A DNA stretch of 64,000 nt from Bacteroidia bacterium (GCA_025999935.1 BNXY01000003.1:1-64000), one strand, 5' to 3'; counted from the stretch's first letter, positions 9,425 through 17,673 are shown. The notes: a model not told the origin generated them from the sequence alone. A program made the numbers and translations.

Positions 9425-9450
9425 ATAATTTTGCTGAATAATTTGTTTTT

Positions 9451-9535
9451 ATGTCAAGAAAAATGTATATTTGTAACTGTTTTATGTCGATAAAAATGTA
9501 TATAACAACATTTAATTAGTATATAAAAATGTATA
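9451..9535 (+). promoter_or_regulatory. Three direct repeats with 33-bp period upstream of the ATPase gene
   Basis: The core A(G/T)AAAAATGTATA begins at 9457, 9490 and 9523, exactly 33 bases apart; the first two copies also share ATGTC just upstream. The ATG of the following gene is inside the third copy. Three helical turns between copies suggests sites for a protein binding one face of DNA, possibly the gene product itself. Confidence 0.6.
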
Positions 9536-10830
9536 GAACAAAGATTAAAGAGCTGATAAATTGGAAATTAGACAAGCAAAGGAAGCCATTGATTGTTCAA
9601 GGGGCGCGTCAGGTGGGAAAAACTTGGCTTATTAAGGAATTTGGTAAAACCGAATTTCAACAAACCGTTTTTGTCAATTTTGAAAAAGAAACACGTTTGC
9701 AGGATTTGTTTGTGCAAGACCTGAATCCGAAACGTATCATTACGACTTTGGAAGCGTTTTTTGCCACAAAAATTGAGCCTGAAAATACGCTGATTGTATT
9801 CGATGAAATTCAATCTGCACCCAAGGGATTGACTGCGCTGAAATATTTTTGTGAAGAGGCGCCTGAATATTACCTTGTAGCTTCCGATTCGCTACTCGGC
9901 ATGAATCTGCACAACAAAGTTTCGTTTCCGGTTGGCAAAGTGAATTTTTTATATTTGTATCCGATGAATTTCTACGAATTTCTGCTTGCTGTTGGCGAAA
10001 CCGGTTTGGCAGGAATTTTAGAGAAAAAACAGTGGGACATATTAGGTGTTTTTACCGACAAATTTAAGGAAAACTTGCGTTACTACTTTTATATAGGCGG
10101 AATGCCCGAAGTGGTAAGCGATTTTGTATCCAATCGCGATTGGAACAAGGTAAGGGAAATACAGGAAGATATTATTACTACTTATGAAAATGATTTTTCC
10201 AAGCATGCCCCTTACGAAATTGTTCCGCGATTGAATATGGTTTGGAACAGTATCCCCGCACAATTGGACAAGGAAAACAAAAAATTCGTTTATAACGTAA
10301 TGAAAGAAGGGGCAAGAGCAAAGGATTTTGAACTTGCGATACAATGGTTGGTTGACTCGGGAATTTTGCTGAAAATTTTCAGAATTTCAAAACCCAATAT
10401 GCCGCTCATTGCCTATCAGGATTTATCTGCTTTCAAACTGTTTTTCAACGACATAGGACTGCTTGCGGCAAAATCGAAATTAGACTTGAAAACCATTATC
10501 GGCGACAATACGCTTTTTGTCGAATTTAAGGGTGCATTGACCGAACAGTTTGTAATGCAACAACTTCGTTCTTCCGGGATGGATTATATCGGCTATTGGA
10601 CAAATGAATACAGTACTGCCGAAGTTGATTTTGTGATACAACACGATAGCGAGATTTTCCCGATAGAAGTAAAAGCGGGCGAAAATTTAAGGGCAAAAAG
10701 TTTCAGATTTTTTTGCGAAAAATACAAACCGCAAACAGCCATTCGCACTTCACTTTCCGATTTCAGGCGAGAATCGTGGATGACGAATGTGCCGCTGTAT
10801 ATTATTGGCAACTATTTGTCCGAATTGTAA
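9529..10830 (+). CDS. AAA-family ATP-binding protein with DUF4143 domain
   Basis: 433 aa. Walker A is GARQVGKTWL (about residues 25-34) and Walker B is LIVFDEIQ (about 87-94), in the AAA_14-type ATPase domain. The C-terminal half is DUF4143-like and ends with a restriction-endonuclease-like pattern: AEVDFVI then PIEVKAG (about 365-385). Such proteins are very common in Bacteroidota accessory DNA; their role is unknown, though the fold hints at nucleic-acid processing. A paralogue lies at 44094-45299. It is the first gene of the block that separates cusA from cusC. Confidence 0.85.
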   Translation: MYRTKIKELINWKLDKQRKPLIVQGARQVGKTWLIKEFGKTEFQQTVFVNFEKETRLQDLFVQDLNPKRIITTLEAFFATKIEPENTLIVFDEIQSAPKGLTALKYFCEEAPEYYLVASDSLLGMNLHNKVSFPVGKVNFLYLYPMNFYEFLLAVGETGLAGILEKKQWDILGVFTDKFKENLRYYFYIGGMPEVVSDFVSNRDWNKVREIQEDIITTYENDFSKHAPYEIVPRLNMVWNSIPAQLDKENKKFVYNVMKEGARAKDFELAIQWLVDSGILLKIFRISKPNMPLIAYQDLSAFKLFFNDIGLLAAKSKLDLKTIIGDNTLFVEFKGALTEQFVMQQLRSSGMDYIGYWTNEYSTAEVDFVIQHDSEIFPIEVKAGENLRAKSFRFFCEKYKPQTAIRTSLSDFRRESWMTNVPLYIIGNYLSEL

Positions 10831-10901
10831 GAAAAAAATAATAAATTGTTTATGTGTAGAAAGTGTATCAAATAATAGAGATTTAGTAGAAATATAATAT
10901 T

Positions 10902-11303
10902 ATGGAACAAAGAGATTACTTATTAAGACAAGCGGAACTGTTTGGACAAGTTTTGGGAAAATTGCTTGCAAAATTACTTAATATAAAAAATCAAGAACAA
11001 ACAAGTAGTGCTCTCGAAATCACAAATCAAGCATTTAGTGAAGACTTGGGATTGGATATTGATGCATTAATCGCTCTTGACACAAATGATTTGATACATT
11101 TGCTCATAGCAGAAAATAAATTCAGCAACGAAAATTTTGAAAGACTTGCGGATATATTTTTCATTATTGCAGAAAACAGTAGTCTTGAGGAAAGGAATCA
11201 ATTACATAAAAAATGTTTGGCAATGTACGAAACCATAGAAGTATCCGACCCGACCTATTCAATCAATCGGCAGTTTAAGATAGAACAAATAAAAAATGAA
11301 TAG
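10902..11303 (+). CDS. Hypothetical alpha-helical protein
   Basis: 133 aa, not confidently recognised. It starts MEQRDYLLRQAELFGQVLGKLLAKLL, a pattern like that of small helical proteins (DUF6483-type) in Firmicutes and Bacteroidota, and appears wholly alpha-helical with charged surfaces and no signal peptide. The region after residue 60 (LIAENKFSNENFERLADIFF) has a TPR-like alternation. It lies 71 bases after the ATPase gene in the accessory block. No function is proposed. Confidence 0.6.
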   Translation: MEQRDYLLRQAELFGQVLGKLLAKLLNIKNQEQTSSALEITNQAFSEDLGLDIDALIALDTNDLIHLLIAENKFSNENFERLADIFFIIAENSSLEERNQLHKKCLAMYETIEVSDPTYSINRQFKIEQIKNE

Positions 11304-11321
11304 AACAGGTATCACAAAATT

Positions 11322-11426
11322 GCATAAAGCGCCTGAAGTCCGAAGGACTTCAATTTGGATAACCCTGGGTATAACCCAGGGCAAGACGATGCCTCTCCTT
11401 CCCTCGCAACCCCGAAGTGGGAAAAA
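11322..11426. repeat. REP-like composite of small palindromes
   Basis: Two perfect hairpins, GAAGTCCGAAGGACTTC (11335-11351) and CCCTGGGTATAACCCAGGG (11363-11381), are followed by CGCAACCCCGAAGTGGG. Compositions of this kind are dispersed extragenic repeats in Bacteroidota. No coding potential is seen. Confidence 0.6.
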
Positions 11427-11448
11427 CAAATAAAATAAAATTACAATC

Positions 11449-11831
11449 ATGCAAATACAAAAACGAGAAAACGAAAATTTGAAGCAGTATCAAGAACTGC
11501 TTGAGCGAATATCAAGAAGATATGTACAAGGACAGGCGCAAGCCGTCCGCTCTGTAAACGAGGCGATAATAGAAACCAATTTGGGAATTGGTAAAAATAG
11601 CGATGACACCGAACGTTCATTTTACTATCAGCAAAATTTGTTGGAAAATTGGAGCGTTACCGAATTAAAACGGCAAAAAAATTCCGGTCTCTTTATGCGG
11701 ATTTGGTATTTTATCACCGTTTTCTTCGCTGTTTTGTGCTGATTGACTTAAAAATCAGAGATGTAAAACACGATGATATAGGGCAAATGAATATGTATAT
11801 GGGTTATTTTGCCAAAGAAGAAAATATTTAA
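11449..11831 (+). pseudogene. DUF1016 (YhcG-like) PD-(D/E)XK nuclease remnant
   Basis: The first frame gives YQELLERISRRYVQGQAQA then SVNEAIIETNLGIGK and NLLENWSVTELKRQKNSGLF. A +1 shift then gives SLYADLVFYHRFLRCFVLID and KIRDVKHDDIGQMNMYMGYF. These are blocks of a DUF1016-type nuclease in correct order, but most intervening sequence is deleted and the frames differ, so the gene is dead. An intact family member is at 42210-43232 and a second remnant at 13566-13715. Confidence 0.8.
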
Positions 11832-11873
11832 TACAGGCAAAATATCAGATAATGACAAAAAAGAAATCAAATT

Positions 11874-12710
11874 ATGAAAGAGAACATTCAAATTTTTGAA
11901 GAGCGGAAAGTCCGCACCGTTTGGAACGAAGAAGAGGAAAAATGGTATTTTTCCATTGTAGATGTGGTGGCTGTATTGACGGATAGTCCTGACCCGTCAG
12001 CATATTGGCGGAAATTAAAGCAGCGATTGAAGGACGATGGAAATGAAACCGTGACAAACTGTCACGGTTTGAAAATGCTTGCCCCTGACGGAAAAATGCG
12101 AATGACCGATGTAGCTAATACAGAGCAGCTTTTCCGTCTGGTCCAATCCATTCCTTCGCCGAAGGCAGAGCCGTTTAAGCTGTGGATGGCACAGATTGCG
12201 AAAGAGCGCTTAGACCAGATGCAAGACCCCGAACTGTCTATCGAGCAGGCCATGCTGGACTACAAACGGCTCGGCTACTCCGACAACTGGATCAATCAAC
12301 GGCTGAAAAGTATCGAAATCCGTAAAGAACTGACCGACGAATGGAAAGCGAGAGGCTTGCAGGAAGGTGTGCAATTTGCTACGCTGACGGATATTATCAC
12401 GCAGGCATGGTCGGGCAAAACCACTAAGGAATACAAGCAATTCAAAGGGTTGAAAAAGGAAAGCCTCCGCGATAACATGACGAATACCGAATTGATTCTT
12501 AATATGCTTGCCGAGGCTTCCACCAAGGATATCTCGCAGGTGGAAGAACCGGTCACTTTTGACGAAAGCAAAGGCATTGCCAAAAGGGGCGGCAAAATAG
12601 CCGGTGATGCACGAAAAGCATTGGAACTGCAAACCGGGCAAAAAGTCGTTTCTCCGCTCAATGCCAAACAGGGTATTTTACCGAATGAAAAAGGAAATAT
12701 AAACAAATAA
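11874..12710 (+). CDS. Bro-N domain protein (phage antirepressor-like)
   Basis: 278 aa. Residues 1-110 match the BRO-N/antirepressor fold: IQIFEERKVRTVWNEEEEKW, YFSIVDVVAVLTDS, AYWRKLKQRL, and MRMTDVANTEQLFRLVQSIP. The central part (LGYSDNWINQRLKSIEIRKE, LTDEWKARG) is common in Bacteroides Bro-N proteins, and the C-terminus ends in a basic IAKRGGKIAGDARKALE stretch. BRO-N proteins bind DNA and act in phage or mobile-element regulation. It is complete and follows the DUF1016 remnant, consistent with accessory DNA. Confidence 0.8.
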   Translation: MKENIQIFEERKVRTVWNEEEEKWYFSIVDVVAVLTDSPDPSAYWRKLKQRLKDDGNETVTNCHGLKMLAPDGKMRMTDVANTEQLFRLVQSIPSPKAEPFKLWMAQIAKERLDQMQDPELSIEQAMLDYKRLGYSDNWINQRLKSIEIRKELTDEWKARGLQEGVQFATLTDIITQAWSGKTTKEYKQFKGLKKESLRDNMTNTELILNMLAEASTKDISQVEEPVTFDESKGIAKRGGKIAGDARKALELQTGQKVVSPLNAKQGILPNEKGNINK

Positions 12711-12721
12711 GGATCAGTAAT

Positions 12722-12979
12722 ATGAATATACGGAACATAGAAGAAGCGGATTTTGAACAAATCGTAAACCTGTTTCAAGAATTTGCTCTGTTTGAAAAAC
12801 TTCCTGACAAAATGAACAATTCGGTAGAACGGATGACCGTAGAAAAGGACTTTTTCCACTGCTTTGTCGCGGAAACAAATGACCATAAAATTGTCGGTTA
12901 TGCGTCGTGGTTTTTCTGTTACTATACGTGGTCGGGGAAAGCGCTCTATTTGGATGATTTATATGTACAACCATGTTGA
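12722..12979 (+). pseudogene. GNAT N-acetyltransferase, truncated
   Basis: 85 codons. MNIRNIEEADFEQIVNLFQE, then a KIVGYASWFFCYYTWSGKA segment and LYLDDLYVQP, correspond to the N-terminal half of spermidine/diamine-type GNAT acetyltransferases of about 155 aa. The frame stops immediately after LYVQP, exactly where the acetyl-CoA binding motif (RGxGxG/A) should follow, so the cofactor site is missing. The following 70 bases do not restore it in any frame seen. Confidence 0.75.
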
Positions 12980-13050
12980 ACAAAATTGCGATTTGCTTCT
13001 GTAATATCCTGCTTTCCCTCTTAAAAATAAAATAATTCAAATACAACACA

Positions 13051-13533
13051 ATGAAGTATCATTTAACAAACAGACCCAATCGCGAAATTACCGCAAGGGA
13101 AGAAATACAAAGAATATTGAAGAATGGCAAATATGCCGTTTTATCTTTATGCAGAGACAATGAACCGTATATTGTGACACTTAGTTATGGTTACAACGAG
13201 AAAACCAATTCGTTATACTTTCATTGTGCAAAGGAGGGTCTAAAACTTGATTTCATCAAAGTTAACCCTCATGTTTGTGCTACCATAATCGAAGATGGCG
13301 GTTACATACCCAACGAATGTGGTCATTGGTACAAAACGCTTGTCTTTTGGGGTAATATCAAAATCATTTCCGACATTTCCGACAAAAGGGATGGCATGAA
13401 AATTTTGCTAAACCATCTTGAAACTGATACAGAAGTAAAAAGTAAGAAATTAGATGCACCGTTATCCATGTATGAAAACATGATGGTATTGAAATTGGAA
13501 ATTTTGGAAATATACGGGAAAGCGGGAAGATAG
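13051..13533 (+). CDS. Pyridoxamine 5'-phosphate oxidase-family flavoprotein (Nim-like)
   Basis: 160 aa, full length for the split-barrel flavin-binding family. Recognisable segments are REEIQRILKNGKYAVLSLCR, EPYIVTLSYGYNEKTNSLYF, HCAKEGLKLDFIKVNP and CGHWYKTLVFWG. The family includes the 5-nitroimidazole-resistance Nim proteins and general FMN reductases; this is a family assignment and does not establish drug resistance. It is the last complete gene in the block before cusC. Confidence 0.75.
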   Translation: MKYHLTNRPNREITAREEIQRILKNGKYAVLSLCRDNEPYIVTLSYGYNEKTNSLYFHCAKEGLKLDFIKVNPHVCATIIEDGGYIPNECGHWYKTLVFWGNIKIISDISDKRDGMKILLNHLETDTEVKSKKLDAPLSMYENMMVLKLEILEIYGKAGR

Positions 13534-13565
13534 TAAAACAAGACAGAATAAATAGAATTACAGTC

Positions 13566-13715
13566 ATGGAGATACAAAAACAAGTAAACGAAAATAAGAA
13601 GCAGTTTTATATTGTATTTCCAATTGGTGCGACGGCATCGCACCAATTGAGTTGGTCACATTATTTTGAATTTGTGCGAAAGTGTCGCACAAATTCAAGT
13701 TATTCAAAAAAATAA
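13566..13715 (+). pseudogene. Second DUF1016 nuclease remnant
   Basis: A 49-codon frame starts MEIQKQVNENKKQF, closely paralleling the start of the 11449 remnant (MQIQKRENENLKQYQ). After a deletion it continues ATASHQLSWSHYFEFVRKC, matching the conserved (A/S)xQLSWSHxxEL block of DUF1016 proteins. Everything downstream is absent. The remnant abuts the cusC start, so it marks the right edge of the inserted block. Confidence 0.65.
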
Positions 13716-13720
13716 ACAAT

Positions 13721-15220
13721 ATGAAAAAAATAACATTAATACTCTTTCTAACAACAGCCATCGCAAGGTTTTCCTTTGCGCAGCAGCTCGATTCCCTGCC
13801 GCGCTACTTGGAAATCGCTGCGCAAAACAACCCCTCCGTCAAGGCGGCTTTCCATACCTACGAGGCGGCCTTGCAGAAAATTCCGCAGATGGGCGCCTAT
13901 GAAGACCCCAAATTGGATATGGGTTTCTTCCTCGAACCGATGGAATTGGTCGATGGCCGCCAAATCGCTCAGTTTCAACTGATGCAGATGTTTCCGTGGT
14001 TCGGAACGAAGAAAGCCGCTCAAACAGAGGCGCAACACATGGCGCAGATGTCCTTCGAATCTTTCCGCGAAACCCGCGATAATCTCTTTTTGGAAGTTTA
14101 TATCAAATGGTATAATTTGTGTAGTTTGCAACAAAAACTGCTTAATAATCAAGAAAATATAAAATTGTTGCAACAATTGGAAAATCTGGCTGTCCGAAAA
14201 TTCTCGACGGGAGGAAATGGTGGCGGACAAATGGGAAAAAGCCAAGGCCAAATGGAGATGACGGCGCCTGTACCTGCACCTGCATCATCCGGAGGAATGT
14301 CGGGTATGAATATGGGAGCAAATCCGACCGCACAAAGCAAGTCCCCTTCAGGGGATTTAGGGGTAATGAGCGGCAGTTCCTCCGGCATGTCGGAAGTGCT
14401 GCGCATCCAACTTGAAATCGTGGAATTGGAAAGCAACATCGAGAGCATCCTTTCGGAAATAACCGCAGCAAAAGCCGGTTTCAATGCCTTGCTGAATCGT
14501 CCGGCGGAGACTGAAATTATTATACCGAATGAATTTTCACAGATACCTTTTTTATTGGATGTGACCTCCGTCTCACAAAAAATCACGGAACAAAACCCGA
14601 TGCTGGGAATGATTCGGGAAGAAACACTGGCTTACGAGGCAAAATTAGAAATGGAAAAGAAAATGGGATACCCCATGTTCGGCATCGGACTTCAATACAT
14701 GTTGCTGGGTAAAACGAAAACGATGGAAAGTAACGACACCGGGATGAATACGGGAACGGAACATAGCGGCATGGATACAGGAATGAACAATCCCGTCACA
14801 ACCGGCAGTTCAATGAAAAGCATGAACGGCAAGGACATGTTGATGCCGATGGTGTCAATCAGCATCCCGATTTACCGCAACAAATACAAGGCGGCGCAAC
14901 GGGAAAGCCGGTTGCTGCGGCAAGCCGGCGAAGAACGATTCGCCGGAACGTTCAACAATCTGCAAACGGAACTCTACCAATACAAACACCAGTTGGACGA
15001 CGCCGCACGAAAGATTACCCTCTACAAAAAGCAATCCGACCTTGCCCGAACCACTTACGAATTGGTGGTACAGGAATTTGCAAGCGGCAAAAGCGAACTC
15101 GGCGACGCCATACAAGTGCAACGTCAACTGCTCGATTACCGTTTGAAAGAATCGGAAGCCACCGCTAATTATAACATCATGGTCGCAAATATTCAAAAAT
15201 TAACAACGGAATTACAATGA
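13721..15220 (+). CDS. cusC: TolC-family outer membrane efflux protein with Met-rich insertions (CusC-like)
   Basis: 499 aa from the ATG that gives a signal peptide (MKKITLILFLTTAIARFSFAQ); a longer frame upstream lacks one. It has the two long helical-hairpin halves of TolC proteins. Two insertions are rich in Met and Gly: about residues 165-225 (MGKSQGQMEM and GGMSGMNMG) and about 340-375 (DTGMNTG, HSGMDTGMNNP, SMKSMNGKDM). Met clusters bind Cu(I)/Ag(I), so these may capture metal at the channel. It overlaps cusB by 4 bases (ATGA), so the two are translationally coupled. Confidence 0.88.
   Translation: MKKITLILFLTTAIARFSFAQQLDSLPRYLEIAAQNNPSVKAAFHTYEAALQKIPQMGAYEDPKLDMGFFLEPMELVDGRQIAQFQLMQMFPWFGTKKAAQTEAQHMAQMSFESFRETRDNLFLEVYIKWYNLCSLQQKLLNNQENIKLLQQLENLAVRKFSTGGNGGGQMGKSQGQMEMTAPVPAPASSGGMSGMNMGANPTAQSKSPSGDLGVMSGSSSGMSEVLRIQLEIVELESNIESILSEITAAKAGFNALLNRPAETEIIIPNEFSQIPFLLDVTSVSQKITEQNPMLGMIREETLAYEAKLEMEKKMGYPMFGIGLQYMLLGKTKTMESNDTGMNTGTEHSGMDTGMNNPVTTGSSMKSMNGKDMLMPMVSISIPIYRNKYKAAQRESRLLRQAGEERFAGTFNNLQTELYQYKHQLDDAARKITLYKKQSDLARTTYELVVQEFASGKSELGDAIQVQRQLLDYRLKESEATANYNIMVANIQKLTTELQ
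14339..14363. repeat. CCCCTTCAGGGGATTTAGGGG repeat in cusC
   Basis: The word CCCCTTCAGGGGATTTAGGG is in frame inside the first Met-rich insertion of cusC (encoding KSPSGDLGV). Near-identical copies occur at 58573-58599 (inverted) and 58681-58706, so this is a dispersed repeat rather than conserved protein sequence. Confidence 0.65.
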
Positions 15221-16731
15221 AAACAAAAAATATTTTAATTTACGCATCTATCCTTGCAATCGGACTATTTTTAGGATGGTTGCTTTTTAGTGCTCCTTCA
15301 GGACACAATCATGAAAATGAAGAACATACACATTCGGAATCCGAGGTCTGGACTTGCTCCATGCACCCGCAAATCCGGCAAGACCATCCGGGGAAATGCC
15401 CCCTTTGTGCGATGGATTTGATTCCTTTACGCACCGTCGGCGCTTCGGGCGAAGCGATTGACCCGGAAGCCATTGTCTTGTCGAAAGAAGCGGTGGCATT
15501 GGCGAATATACAAACCACGCTTGTCAGCCGGAGCAATCCGGTAAAAGATTTGCATCTGTATGGGAAGATTCAACCGGATGAACGCCGTTCGCGCTCACAG
15601 GTTTCGCATGTGAACGGACGCATAGAAAAATTGTTTGTCAACTTTACCGGAGAAACGGTTCGCGAAGGACAGACACTTGCCGGCGTGTATTCGCCCGACC
15701 TTCAGAATGCGCAGCAGGAATTGCTGGAAGCCGCCAAGATGCAACCGGCGCAACCGGCATTGCTGGAGGCCGCCCGTGAAAAACTCCGCCAATGGAAACT
15801 GACCGGACAACAGATTGCCGCTATCGAAAATTCGGGCAAAGTTTCGCCATTGATTGATATTGTCGCCAATACCGGCGGGATTGTCACCGCCAAAAAAGTG
15901 GAGCAAGGCGATTATGTCAGTCCCGGAAGCGTACTGTTCGACCTTGCCGATTTTTCGTCGGTTTGGGCGATGTTCGACGCTTACGAAGCCGATTTGCCTT
16001 ATTTGAAAATTGGCGATAAAGTGGAATATAAATTGCAGGCTTTGCCGGATAAAACGTTTTCGGGCAGCATTTCCTTTATCGACCCGGTGTTGGATAAAAC
16101 AAGCCGCACGGCAAAAGTGCGGGTAGAAACGGCCAACCCCGGCTTGCAATTAAAACCGGAAATGTATGCCGACGCCTTGATTCGGACTTCTCTGAAACAA
16201 CATAACAACGAAATCGTGATACCCAAATCGGCCGTTTTGTGGACGGGAAAACGTTCCATTGTTTATGTAAAACAAACCGACAGCGAAATGCCTGCTTTCA
16301 AGTTGCGGGAAATTGAGTTGGGAACTTCTTTGGGCGATTCGTATGTAGTATTATCCGGGATTACCGAAGGGGAAGAAATTGTGACGAACGGCGCTTTTAC
16401 CGTCGATGCAAGTGCGCAGTTGGAAGGGAAACGCAGCATGATGAACAATAACGATTCCCATTCCGGCGGAGAACATGCAACGATTTTGGTGCAAGGACTT
16501 TGCGATATGTGCAAGGAACGCATTGAAAAAACGGCCAAAGAAATAACCGGCGTATCGTCAGCCATTTGGGAAATTGAAAAAAAACAGTTACATTTGCACT
16601 ACGATTCAAAGAAAACATCGCCGGATGCGGTGGCCAAAGCAATGGCCAATGTCGGTCATGATACTGAAAAATACAAAGCGGACGACACGATTTACAAGGC
16701 ATTGCCGGATTGTTGCAAATATAGAGAATAA
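15217..16731 (+). CDS. cusB: CusB-type periplasmic adaptor with N-terminal metal-binding and C-terminal HMA domains
   Basis: 504 aa. A membrane anchor (ILIYASILAIGLFLGWLLF) is followed by a His-rich stretch and a heavy-metal-binding domain, WTCSMHPQIRQDHPGKCPLC (about 46-65). Then comes the adaptor core with lipoyl/barrel-sandwich segments (SQVSHVNGRIEKLFVNFTGE) and a beta-barrel region. After residue 420 there is an HMA domain with C-x2-C (GLCDMCKERI; Cys429 and Cys432) and a terminal CCKYRE. The adaptor bridges CusA and CusC and hands metal over. The fused HMA domain is an addition to the usual architecture and has a close stand-alone relative at 17171-17533. Confidence 0.9.
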   Translation: MKTKNILIYASILAIGLFLGWLLFSAPSGHNHENEEHTHSESEVWTCSMHPQIRQDHPGKCPLCAMDLIPLRTVGASGEAIDPEAIVLSKEAVALANIQTTLVSRSNPVKDLHLYGKIQPDERRSRSQVSHVNGRIEKLFVNFTGETVREGQTLAGVYSPDLQNAQQELLEAAKMQPAQPALLEAAREKLRQWKLTGQQIAAIENSGKVSPLIDIVANTGGIVTAKKVEQGDYVSPGSVLFDLADFSSVWAMFDAYEADLPYLKIGDKVEYKLQALPDKTFSGSISFIDPVLDKTSRTAKVRVETANPGLQLKPEMYADALIRTSLKQHNNEIVIPKSAVLWTGKRSIVYVKQTDSEMPAFKLREIELGTSLGDSYVVLSGITEGEEIVTNGAFTVDASAQLEGKRSMMNNNDSHSGGEHATILVQGLCDMCKERIEKTAKEITGVSSAIWEIEKKQLHLHYDSKKTSPDAVAKAMANVGHDTEKYKADDTIYKALPDCCKYRE

Positions 16732-16743
16732 AATAGATTGCTT

Positions 16744-17112
16744 ATGAAGTTTTTAGGAAATATTATCTGGTTGATTTTCGGCGGCATACTGATTTCGATA
16801 GAATATTTGGTTGCCAGCCTGTTGTTGATGATTACCATCATCGGAATTCCCTTTGGTTTACAGACGCTTAAATTGGCTGCACTGGCGCTTTGGCCCTTTG
16901 GAAGTACGGTAAAAGACAGCGGTAATTCGGGTGGATGTTTGTCTGTCGTTATGAATGTAATCTGGATTTTGGTTGGCGGAATCTGGATTTGTCTGTCGCA
17001 TCTGGGTTTGGGTTTGTTTTTTTGCATTACCATTATCGGTATTCCGTTTGGCATGCAGCATTTCAAATTGGCAGCATTGGCATTAACCCCTTTTGGGAAA
17101 GATATTTCCTGA
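16744..17112 (+). CDS. YccF domain inner membrane protein
   Basis: 122 aa from the ATG at 16744 (a TTG two codons upstream is in frame but less likely). Two similar halves each read NxIWxxxGG...ITIIGIPFG(L/M)Q followed by FKLAALAL or LKLAALAL and PFG, the duplicated YccF signature with four hydrophobic helices. The function of YccF proteins is not established. It follows cusB by 12 bases, so it is probably in the same operon. Confidence 0.88.
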   Translation: MKFLGNIIWLIFGGILISIEYLVASLLLMITIIGIPFGLQTLKLAALALWPFGSTVKDSGNSGGCLSVVMNVIWILVGGIWICLSHLGLGLFFCITIIGIPFGMQHFKLAALALTPFGKDIS

Positions 17113-17170
17113 ATTAGTTAATATGTTCGGATTTTTCAAATTTATTATAAACCCTTTTAAAAGTAAAAAA

Positions 17171-17533
17171 ATGAGAAAGTTAATTTTTTTGTTTGCCGCC
17201 ATTATTTTCATGACGGCAAACAGCGCCTGTTCAAATTCAAGTTCGTCCAAGAACGAACAAACCGCAGCTAAAGAAGCCACGCTTGCTGTTCAGGGGAGTT
17301 GCGGTATGTGTAAAACCAAGATAGAAAAAGCAGTCAACGCTGTTGAGGGCGTAACCGCTGCCGATTGGGATGCCGAAGCAAAAAAACTGACATTCAGTTA
17401 TGATGCCGCAAAAACATCGCCGGAAGCAATCAGTAAAGCGGTTGTTGCTATCGGTTACGACACGGAATTAGACAAAGCGTCTGATGAATCTTATGCTGCC
17501 TTGCCCGGCTGTTGCCAATACAGGGAATCCTAA
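17171..17533 (+). CDS. HMA-domain lipoprotein (periplasmic metal chaperone candidate)
   Basis: 120 aa from the ATG at 17171, chosen because it gives a lipoprotein signal (MRKLIFLFAAIIFMTANSAC, lipidated Cys20). The mature part is a Ser linker and an HMA domain with C-x2-C in GSCGMCKTKIEKAV (Cys44, Cys47), ending ALPGCCQYRES. It parallels the CusB C-terminus segment for segment (KTSPEAISKAV against KTSPDAVAKAM; ALPGCCQYRE against ALPDCCKYRE), so the two arose by duplication. It probably binds Cu(I) or a similar soft metal. Last gene of the efflux locus, followed by a terminator. Confidence 0.88.
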   Translation: MRKLIFLFAAIIFMTANSACSNSSSSKNEQTAAKEATLAVQGSCGMCKTKIEKAVNAVEGVTAADWDAEAKKLTFSYDAAKTSPEAISKAVVAIGYDTELDKASDESYAALPGCCQYRES

Positions 17534-17573
17534 TTGCGAGCATAGTCGAGAAACGCCATTTCCTGGTGATTAT

Positions 17574-17617
17574 AAAAAATCACTATTAACTAAATATCGG
17601 TTAATAGTGATTTTTTT
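17574..17617 (+). terminator. Rho-independent terminator of the efflux locus
   Basis: A perfect 17-bp stem (17574-17590 with 17600-17616; core ATCACTATTAAC), 9-base loop and T7 run, 40 bases after the HMA lipoprotein stop. Confidence 0.88.
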
Positions 17618-17673
17618 GTAAGGATAAAAATAAATACCAGACACAAGGTATTTTAAATTCTTATAAAATTATT

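Noticed and set aside
13051-13533. Named nitroimidazole resistance gene nim
   Set aside because: Only the family fold is visible; specific nim identity cannot be claimed from sequence reading alone.
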